A stretch of DNA of 64,000 nt. Source: Hymenobacter psychrophilus. GTDB taxonomy: Bacteria; Bacteroidota; Bacteroidia; Cytophagales; Hymenobacteraceae. Below the pieces are notes generated by a model. It was not told the origin of the DNA, ran no database searches, and worked only from the letters and a program-made list of their open reading frames with translations. Positions 57,672 through 64,000 of the stretch are shown here, one piece after another. The translations under genes were made by a program, and so were the position numbers. The stretch's first letter is position 1. Each line of letters starts with the position of its first letter. The DNA lies in assembly GCF_900107135.1 (NCBI RefSeq), contig NZ_FNOV01000002.1, positions 372,001 through 436,000 on the forward strand, written 5' to 3'.

Positions 57672-59309
57672 TTATGGCCGTTTGGCTAAAAAGAGTCGGG
57701 TTAAGGCGGGCACATCGAGTACCAGGCAAACCTGACCGCTGCCGAGCAGCGTGACGCCACCAAACAGATCAATAATATCCAGCGGTTTACTCATGGCTTT
57801 CACCACAATGTCCTGCTGGCGCAAAAAACGGTCGACGATAAGGCCGAGCCGGCGGTTGTTGTAGTTCACAATGATGATGTCCTGGCGTCCCTGCAGTACC
57901 GATTTTCGGGCCGGTGCCAGCGGCTCGTCGCCTTCAAGGTGCAACAGCTCGCGCAACGATACCACCGGCACGTTTTCGTCCTGCAGACGCGTGAGCAGCA
58001 CCCCGCCCACCACACTGAAGCGGTCGGGCATCAGCGACACGACCGAATCGGTGTGCATGAGGGGCAGCGCGTAGCTGCGGTTGTCGAGCTCGAACAGCAA
58101 GGCACCCTTCACGGCAATGGAGGTGGGCAGTACCAGCGTAAAAGTGGTACCCTGACCCAACACCGAATCGACGCGCAACTGCCCACCGAGCGAGTCGATG
58201 GCCAGCTTCACTACATCAAGCCCCACGCCGCGACCCGAAATTTCGGTTACCTCCTTCGCCATCGAAAAGCCGGGTTCAAACAACAAGGCCCGCACGGCAG
58301 CTTCGGAGAGTTGCGCGGCGGCGGCCCGCGTCACCAGGCCACGCTCTACAGCCTTGCGGCGCACGCTGGCCACGTCGATACCGCGGCCGTCGTCTTTCAC
58401 CTGCACCAGCACATCATCACGCTCGGCCTGCGCCGAAAGTATAAGTTGGCCCTGGGCGGGCTTACCGGCGGCCTCGCGCTCAGCGGGCGTTTCGAGGCCG
58501 TGGGCAATGGCATTGCGCACCAAGTGCAGCATTGCGTCGGTGATAATCTGAAGGATGTTGCGGTCAATCTGGATGTCCTCGCCCTGCAGGGTCAGCGCCA
58601 CGTCCTTGCCTTCGGTAGTAGCCACGTCGCGGACTACCCGTGGGAACTTGCTGAACAACGACCCTACTCCTACCAGCCGGGCATCCATCACACTGTACTG
58701 CAGCTCTTCGGCAATGCGCGAGAAGTGGGCGGCGGCCGTCGTAAGGGCCGGGTTGTCAATTTCGCGGCTCAGCGTCAGAATCCGGTCACGGTCGATAATC
58801 AGCTCGCCCATCAGGTTCATCAGGTGGTCAAGCTTCCGCACCTGAATGTAAACCAAGTCGGAGAGTTCAAGCTTACGGCTGACATCCTCCTCATCGTCGG
58901 CTTCCTCATCCTCGAGGTTAGGCTCCTCGCCGCGAGTCAGCTTGTCGAGGTTATCAAGCAGGCGCTGCACATCGGGGACTTCTTGCTCTTCGCCTACGGC
59001 CCGAATCAGCTCACCGAGCGTATCGATGCCGCCGAACAGCACCGGCACCAGATTGCCGGTAAAGGTGGCCTGCCCGTCGCGGAGCTGGCCAAATACCGTT
59101 TCCATGTTGTGGGCCACCTCACCGATGCTGGTGTAGCCCATAGCCCGGGCGTTCGACTTAAGGTTGTGCATAAGCCGGAACAGCTCGCGCAGGGCCTGCT
59201 CATCGGCCGGATTACGCTCCAGCTCGCTGATATGGCGACCCATGGCGTCATAGTATTCCAACGCTTCGGCCATGAATAGCTCGCGGTACTCCTGCTCCCG
59301 GTTACTCAT
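57672..59309 (-). CDS. cheA: Chemotaxis histidine kinase CheA
   Basis: Protein of 545 residues. P1 HPt domain with phospho-acceptor His48 (FRLMHNLKSNARAMG), a linker of acidic residues (about 125-150), P3 dimerization domain (LSDLVYIQVRKLDHLMNLMGELIIDRDRI), P4 ATPase domain (HLVRNAIAHGLETPAER N box; DDGRGI G1 box; GRGVGLDVVKLAIDSLGG G2 box) and P5 CheW-like domain (about 400-545). It has no P2 CheY-binding domain, so it is shorter than E. coli CheA. It passes phosphate to the CheY encoded upstream in the same operon. Confidence 0.95.
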   Translation of the reverse strand: MSNREQEYRELFMAEALEYYDAMGRHISELERNPADEQALRELFRLMHNLKSNARAMGYTSIGEVAHNMETVFGQLRDGQATFTGNLVPVLFGGIDTLGELIRAVGEEQEVPDVQRLLDNLDKLTRGEEPNLEDEEADDEEDVSRKLELSDLVYIQVRKLDHLMNLMGELIIDRDRILTLSREIDNPALTTAAAHFSRIAEELQYSVMDARLVGVGSLFSKFPRVVRDVATTEGKDVALTLQGEDIQIDRNILQIITDAMLHLVRNAIAHGLETPAEREAAGKPAQGQLILSAQAERDDVLVQVKDDGRGIDVASVRRKAVERGLVTRAAAAQLSEAAVRALLFEPGFSMAKEVTEISGRGVGLDVVKLAIDSLGGQLRVDSVLGQGTTFTLVLPTSIAVKGALLFELDNRSYALPLMHTDSVVSLMPDRFSVVGGVLLTRLQDENVPVVSLRELLHLEGDEPLAPARKSVLQGRQDIIIVNYNNRRLGLIVDRFLRQQDIVVKAMSKPLDIIDLFGGVTLLGSGQVCLVLDVPALTRLFLAKRP

Positions 59310-59351
59310 CGCGCCACGGAAGGTTGGGGCCAGTTTTCATTGCACTCGCCC

Positions 59352-59378
59352 ACCCCTGCTCCGCAGTGGAGCAGGGGT
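59352..59378. terminator. Hairpin between cheY and cheA
   Basis: ACCCCTGCTCC pairs with GGAGCAGGGGT around GCAGT. No strong T run; it could damp read-through within the chemosensory operon. Confidence 0.45.
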
Positions 59379-59449
59379 ATTCGGCAAGAGCAGAAACTGC
59401 GGATGGGTAAAACAACACAAACGACACGATACGCGGGAGATTATTCACT

Positions 59450-59498
59450 AATCAGCGGCCAGTTGGCAGAATATCCTCCTGCCAACTGGTCGCTGATT
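59450..59498. repeat. Inverted repeat just after cheY
   Basis: AATCAGCGGCCAGTTGGCAG (59450-59469) is inverted at 59479-59498 with one mismatch around a nine-base loop. It lies six bases from the cheY stop codon. May act as an mRNA stem-loop affecting cheA expression. Confidence 0.8.
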
Positions 59499-59503
59499 AC
59501 TGG

Positions 59504-59866
59504 TTACTGCAGAGCGATGCCTACAATTTCGAGCACTTTCTCCTCCGAGAAAGGCTTCACAATGTAAGCTGAAGCGCCACTTTCGAGGGCTTCATTGACG
59601 ATAACCTCCTGGCCCACGGCCGAGCACATCACCACTTTCACATCGGGCTGCTCCTGGCGAATACCACGCAGCACATCGAGGCCGGTGTTATCGGGCAGAA
59701 TCACATCGAGCGTAATCAGGTCGGGCTTGGTTTCGATGGCCATTTCCAGGGCCTGCTGGCCATTGGCAGCCTCGCCTACCACTTCGTAGCCAGCATCGGT
59801 GAGCATGTTCTTGAGCATCGTCCGCATATAGAACGAATCGTCGACGATGAGAATGCGGTTTTTCAT
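59504..59866 (-). CDS. cheY: Response regulator CheY
   Basis: Protein of 120 residues, a lone receiver domain. Phospho-acceptor Asp54 (LITLDVILPDNTG), acidic pair D9/D10 (ILIVDDS), Thr/Ser switch position S82 (VVMCSAVG) and Lys104 (AYIVKPFSEEK). There is no output domain. It would take phosphate from CheA and act on whatever motor or regulator this organism uses; there are no flagellar genes in the window. Confidence 0.92.
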   Translation of the reverse strand: MKNRILIVDDSFYMRTMLKNMLTDAGYEVVGEAANGQQALEMAIETKPDLITLDVILPDNTGLDVLRGIRQEQPDVKVVMCSAVGQEVIVNEALESGASAYIVKPFSEEKVLEIVGIALQ

Positions 59867-59943
59867 AAGAGGGAGGAAAGCGAAATGAGAATGCGGGGCC
59901 CGGCTCAGTAGCCGGTTTGGCCCGTTGTACGGCGGCGGGGGGG

Positions 59944-60444
59944 CTAAGATGCCGCCGAAGCCGGTAACTGCATAATTTCGGAGGGAGTAAGTAGCTTCAG
60001 CATGTCGAGCACCACAATAATTCGGTCGCCGATGCGGGCAATACCCTCGATGTATTTGTCGTGAATATTGGCTTCCTGAATGAATTCTGGCGTCTGCTCG
60101 ATGGCTGACTGGGGTACCGACAGCGGCTGGGGCACCTCGCGCACCACTACACCAATGGTGTAATCTTTGGCCTCAATGGCCATGGTGTAGGTGTGGGCCG
60201 CCAACTCCTCGGTGGCTTCGCGCAGCTGAAACCGCTCCTCCAAATCAATAACGGCAATAATATCGCCGCGCAGGTTGGCAATACCCTTCACAAATGCAGG
60301 CGTTTTGGGCATGCGGGCAATATCTGGCGTCAGAGTTACCTCCTTCACCTGCTCGATACGGACGGCATACTCCTCCTGTCCCAACCGAAAAATGATCAGC
60401 TGAATAAGTGGGTCGGGCGCGGCGGCTTTTTCGGTGGGGGGCAT
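59944..60444 (-). CDS. cheW: Chemotaxis adaptor CheW
   Basis: Protein of 166 residues, a single CheW domain: IIFRLGQEEYAVRIEQVKEV, ARMPKTPAFVKGIANLRGDIIAVIDLEERF and EYTIGVVVREV-type strands (KDYTIGVVVREVPQPLSVP). The short extra N-terminus (MPPTEKAAAPDP) is disordered. It joins CheA to the receptor. It lies 54 bases downstream of the receptor gene in the same direction. Confidence 0.94.
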   Translation of the reverse strand: MPPTEKAAAPDPLIQLIIFRLGQEEYAVRIEQVKEVTLTPDIARMPKTPAFVKGIANLRGDIIAVIDLEERFQLREATEELAAHTYTMAIEAKDYTIGVVVREVPQPLSVPQSAIEQTPEFIQEANIHDKYIEGIARIGDRIIVVLDMLKLLTPSEIMQLPASAAS

Positions 60445-60498
60445 TTAGTGGCGGTGCATGTTGGATAGTGGGTAATTAGCCTTTCAGGGGGCAAAATC

Positions 60499-63400
60499 CT
60501 ACTTCCCCTTCGCTGGCTTGTCTTTCGCAGCCTTGGCTTTCGCAGCCGACTTCGGATTTGAAGCCTGGGCAGTGGGAGCGGCAGCTTTACGGCGGACTGA
60601 AGCGGCGGGCTTAGCAACTGGCGCTTCGGCCGTGGTGGCCGGCTTAGCAGCTACCCGGCGAACCGGCCGCCGCTCGGGCTCTGGTTCGGGCTGGGCCACG
60701 GCCCGGCGCGGACGGCGTAGCGTAGCAGCGGTAGCTACCGGTGTTGCCGGCGCCGGGGTCGGGACCGGGCGGCGGATCATCCGGCGGCGGATGGGTTCGG
60801 GCTCCGGTTCGGGCTCGGGCTCCAGGTATTCCATCAGCTGGAAGGCCGAAAGGCCCAGCTGCAGGTCATCGGCAATATCGGTCAGGTTCTGGCTGCTGGT
60901 GGTCAACTCCTGCATGCTGGTGGAGAGCTGCTTGGCCGTGCCAGCTACCTGCTGGGTGCCCGAGGCGGTCTGTTCGGCAATGGCCACCACTTCTTCCACG
61001 TACTTCACCACGTCGCCGATACTCGTTTTCTGAATTTCGGTGGCCGTGAGGATGTCGCGACTGGTGCGCAGGGTTTCGCCGCTGCTGGTGGCAATGTTTT
61101 TAAAGGCCGAACTGGCCTCGAAGGTGGCATTTTTACCCTTGAGTACCCGGCCTTCCATGGTGCTGATGGCGGTAGCGGCCGAGGTAGTGTCTTTGCGAAC
61201 ATCCTCTACCAGCGTGGCAATTTCGCTGGCCGATTTGCGCGAGCCCTCGGCCAGCTTGCGGATTTCTTCGGCTACCACGGCAAAGCCGCGACCGGCCTCG
61301 CCGGCGCGGGCGGCCTCGATGGCGGCGTTCAGGGCCAGCAGGTTGGTCTGAGAGGCAATGTCGGTAATCACGCCCAGCGACTTGCTGATTTCGCCCGAAC
61401 GGGTGCTCAGCACTTCAATGGTTTTCGAGGTCTGGGCCGCAGCCGAGCTGATTTCCTCCATGTTCTTCACCACTTCAGCCACTGTTTTGAGGCCCAGCTG
61501 CGAAGTCTGCTCACCCAGGATGGCCGCTTTGATACCCACATCGGCTTTGCCGGCGGTTTCCTTGGTGGCCTGCATGATTTCCTCAATCAGCTTGAAGGCC
61601 TGATCGGTTTTGAGGGCCTGGTTCTGGGCGCCCTCGGCCATTTGCTGCATGGCGCGGGCCACGTCGGCCGTTACCTGGCTCATGGCCTGCCCCTTCTCCA
61701 CCATCTCCTCCGACGACTCGCCCACAATCTGCGACGACTCGTTGATTTCGCCCAGCAGCTCGTTGAGGTTGTCCACGGCCAAGTTCAGTGCGTCGGCCAT
61801 GGCCCGGATGTCGCCGGTCGTTTCAATCTCGGCCCGCTGCTGCAGGTCGCCCTCCGAAATGGCCCGTACCACGCGGCTCACTTCGAGTACCGGCGAGGCA
61901 ATGGATTCGATGAGGGCGTTGAGTGTATCGACGAGCTCTTTCCAGGAGCCCGACACGTCGGTTACGGTGGCCCGCTCGGTGAGCTTGCCCTCCACGCCGG
62001 CTACTTTGGCTACCCGGCTTACTTCCACGGCCAGGCGGTTGAGGTCGTCCACCATGCGGTTGATGGTGTCGGCCAGGTCTGCCACTTCGCCCTGGGCACC
62101 GAGGGTCAGTTTCTGGGTCAGGTCGCCCTGGCTTACGGCGGTTACTACTTTCACGAGGCCCCGCACCTGGGTGGTGAGGTTGGCGGCCATGGTGTTCACG
62201 TTGTCGGTCAGCTCCTTCCACACCCCGCTCACGTTGGGCACGTTGGCCTGCCCGCCGAGGCGGCCCTCGGTGCCCACTTCCTGGGCCACGCGGGTTACTT
62301 CGCCGGCAAACACATTCAGCGAGTCCACCATCTGGTTGATGTTGTCCTTGAGGTCGAGCAACTCGCCCTTTACATCCACCGACACCTTCTGGCTCAAATC
62401 GCCGCGGGCTACGGCGGTGGTTACGTTGGCAATGTCGCGCACCTGGCTCGTGAGCGAGGCGGCCATAAAGTTCACGTTGTCGGTCAGGTCTTTCCAGGTG
62501 CCGCGCACGTTGGGCACTACGGCCTGGCCACCCAGCTTGCCCTCAGTGCCCACCTCGCGGGCCACCCGGGTTACTTCGTCGCCGAAGGTGTTGAGCGAGT
62601 CCACCATCTGGTTGAGGTTTTCCTTGAGCTGAAACAGCTCGCCTTTCACGTCGACCGATACTTTCTGGCTCAGGTCGCCGCGGGCTACGGCCGTGGCCAC
62701 ATTAGCAATGTCACGCACCTGACTCGTCAGGTTGCTGGCCATCGTGTTCACGTTGTCGGTCAGGTCTTTCCAGGTACCCGATACGCTGGGCACGTTGGCC
62801 TGGCCGCCCAGAATACCTTCGGTGCCTACTTCGCGGGCCACGCGGGTTACTTCGCCGGCAAACACGTTGAGTGAGTCCACCATCTGGTTGAGGATATCCT
62901 TGAGCTCCAGGATTTCGCCCTTCACGTCCACGGTCATCTTCTGGGTCAGGTCGCCCTTGGCCACGGCCGTGGCCACGCTGGCAATGTCGCGCACCTGACT
63001 CGTCAGGTTGCTGGCCATCGTATTCACGTTGTCCGTCAGCTCCTTCCAAGTGCCGCCCACGTTGGGCACGCTGGCCTGGCCGCCCAGCTTGCCCTCGGTG
63101 CCTACTTCGCGCGCCACCCGGGTTACTTCGTCGCCGAACACGTTGAGCGAGTCCACCATCTGATTGAGGATGTCCTTGAGCTCCAGGATTTCGCCCTTCA
63201 CATTCACGGTCATCTTCTGGGTCAGGTCGCCCTTGGCCACGGCCGTGGCCACGTTGGCAATGTCGCGCACCTGAGAAGTCAGGTTGGAGGCCATCGTGTT
63301 CACATTGTCCGTCAACTCCTTCCAGGTGCCGGCTACGTTGGGCACGCTGGCCTGGCCGCCGAGCTTGCCCTCGGTGCCCACTTCCTGCGCCACCCGGGTT

Positions 63401-64000
63401 ACTTCGCCGGCAAACAGGTTGAGCGAGTCCACCATCTGGTTGAGGTTCTGCTTCAAATCGAGCAGCTCGCCTTTTACATCGACGGTGATTTTCTGGCTTA
63501 GGTCGCCGCGGGCTACGGCCGTGGCCACGTTGGCAATATCGCGCACCTGACTTGTCAGGTTGCTGGCCATCGTGTTCACGTTGTCGGTCAGGTCTTTCCA
63601 CACGCCGCCTACGTTGGGCACGCTGGCCTGGCCGCCCAGTTTGCCCTCGGTGCCCACTTCCTGCGCCACCCGGGTTACTTCGCCGGCAAACAGGTTGAGG
63701 TTGTCGATGGTCTTGTTGATAGTTTCGGCCATCACCTTGAAGTCGCCCGAAACCGGAATCTGGAACGTCTCGTCGAGGTTGCCGCGGCTGATGTTCTTGA
63801 GCACCTTGCCCACTTCGAGCACCGGTACGGCAATGCTGTCCACGAGGCCGTTGATGTTGTTGATCATGTCGCGCCAGAAACCGGCGGCATTATCGACCGA
63901 GGCGCGGGCCTTCAGGTTACCTTCTACGCCGGCCACCTTCGAAATGCGCGACACCTCGCCGCCTACCCCGGCAATCATATCCACCATCGAGTTGTACGCC
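60499..64000 (-). CDS. Poly-HAMP methyl-accepting chemoreceptor (5' end outside window)
   Basis: The frame is open to the window edge, so the N-terminus is missing; at least 1167 residues are seen. From the visible start: a divergent HAMP-like unit, then six nearly identical 92-residue units ([59 protein letters not shown]), one divergent unit, then an MCP signalling domain. The MCP hairpin tip reads [15 protein letters not shown]...[46 protein letters not shown] last 110 residues are a Pro/Ala/Glu/Arg/Lys tail (EPEPEPEP then basic) ending in KGK. No membrane segment is in the visible part. First visible gene of the che operon. Confidence 0.93.
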   Translation of the reverse strand, partial: AYNSMVDMIAGVGGEVSRISKVAGVEGNLKARASVDNAAGFWRDMINNINGLVDSIAVPVLEVGKVLKNISRGNLDETFQIPVSGDFKVMAETINKTIDNLNLFAGEVTRVAQEVGTEGKLGGQASVPNVGGVWKDLTDNVNTMASNLTSQVRDIANVATAVARGDLSQKITVDVKGELLDLKQNLNQMVDSLNLFAGEVTRVAQEVGTEGKLGGQASVPNVAGTWKELTDNVNTMASNLTSQVRDIANVATAVAKGDLTQKMTVNVKGEILELKDILNQMVDSLNVFGDEVTRVAREVGTEGKLGGQASVPNVGGTWKELTDNVNTMASNLTSQVRDIASVATAVAKGDLTQKMTVDVKGEILELKDILNQMVDSLNVFAGEVTRVAREVGTEGILGGQANVPSVSGTWKDLTDNVNTMASNLTSQVRDIANVATAVARGDLSQKVSVDVKGELFQLKENLNQMVDSLNTFGDEVTRVAREVGTEGKLGGQAVVPNVRGTWKDLTDNVNFMAASLTSQVRDIANVTTAVARGDLSQKVSVDVKGELLDLKDNINQMVDSLNVFAGEVTRVAQEVGTEGRLGGQANVPNVSGVWKELTDNVNTMAANLTTQVRGLVKVVTAVSQGDLTQKLTLGAQGEVADLADTINRMVDDLNRLAVEVSRVAKVAGVEGKLTERATVTDVSGSWKELVDTLNALIESIASPVLEVSRVVRAISEGDLQQRAEIETTGDIRAMADALNLAVDNLNELLGEINESSQIVGESSEEMVEKGQAMSQVTADVARAMQQMAEGAQNQALKTDQAFKLIEEIMQATKETAGKADVGIKAAILGEQTSQLGLKTVAEVVKNMEEISSAAAQTSKTIEVLSTRSGEISKSLGVITDIASQTNLLALNAAIEAARAGEAGRGFAVVAEEIRKLAEGSRKSASEIATLVEDVRKDTTSAATAISTMEGRVLKGKNATFEASSAFKNIATSSGETLRTSRDILTATEIQKTSIGDVVKYVEEVVAIAEQTASGTQQVAGTAKQLSTSMQELTTSSQNLTDIADDLQLGLSAFQLMEYLEPEPEPEPEPIRRRMIRRPVPTPAPATPVATAATLRRPRRAVAQPEPEPERRPVRRVAAKPATTAEAPVAKPAASVRRKAAAPTAQASNPKSAAKAKAAKDKPAKGK
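62011..63950. repeat. In-frame tandem repeat of exactly 276 bp within the chemoreceptor gene
   Basis: The landmark CACCCGGGTT or a one-base variant sits at 62287, 62563, 62839, 63115, 63391 and 63667: exact 276-bp steps. A more divergent unit carries it at 62011. Several units are nearly identical in DNA sequence, so the array is prone to recombination. Confidence 0.92.

Overview
This 64 kb window looks like a chromosomal segment of a high-GC Bacteroidota, most likely a Hymenobacter-type member of the Cytophagales. The reasons are high-GC coding sequence, Bacteroidota-type promoters (TAnnTTTG), no obvious Shine-Dalgarno sites, and families typical of the phylum (DUF3078, DUF4290, DUF3109, a BatB/BatC-like pair, a DUF885 lipoprotein and MORN_2 secreted proteins). 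The genus is an inference; there is no rRNA in the window.

Layout. 1-2.4 kb: the end of an MFS transporter, an AT-rich foreign gene of unknown function, a small helical protein and a remnant of a second aldehyde oxidase gene. 2.6-6.7 kb: a PaoABC-like molybdenum aldehyde oxidoreductase operon on the minus strand. 6.9-12.0 kb: a decayed secreted-protein gene, a serine hydrolase, a YgiN-like monooxygenase, a TonB-dependent receptor and a small protein. 12.1-12.6 kb: tRNA-Ser, tRNA-Pro and tRNA-Arg. 12.8-20.4 kb: a VWA/TPR pair, a thiolase, a MORN_2 protein, a DUF885 peptidase-like lipoprotein and a small secreted protein. 20.5-25.5 kb: an accessory block with a Type IIG restriction-modification enzyme whose specificity half is AT-rich, bracketed by two members of one large palindrome family, plus a 21-bp minisatellite. 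25.6-28.3 kb: three tandem secreted paralogs and a membrane EEP-family protein with a duplicated tail. 28.4-34.1 kb: a NucA-type nuclease lipoprotein, two transporters, an unknown protein and a HIT hydrolase fused to a NuiA-type nuclease inhibitor.

34.4-54 kb is mostly housekeeping: greA, a hydroxyacid dehydrogenase, rsmA, a leucyl aminopeptidase, pdxA, then the conserved run DUF177-rpmF-plsX-fabH-efp-accB-accC (fatty acid synthesis with ribosomal and translation genes), DUF3109, a glycosyltransferase, a UvrD/PcrA helicase, DUF4290 and murA. 54-56.8 kb holds a DUF4349 lipoprotein, a holin-like membrane protein and an agmatinase-family enzyme. 57-64 kb is a minus-strand chemosensory operon: a poly-HAMP chemoreceptor (cut by the window end), cheW, cheY, cheA and cheC.

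The intergenic regions are unusual. Most hold a long inverted repeat, and at least nine unrelated sequence families occur, several more than once. The main points for follow-up are the HIT-NuiA fusion near a NucA-type nuclease, the terminator-like leader of greA, the mosaic specificity region of the Type IIG enzyme, the 276-bp poly-HAMP repeats, and the AT-rich orphan gene with a possible sliding-clamp motif.
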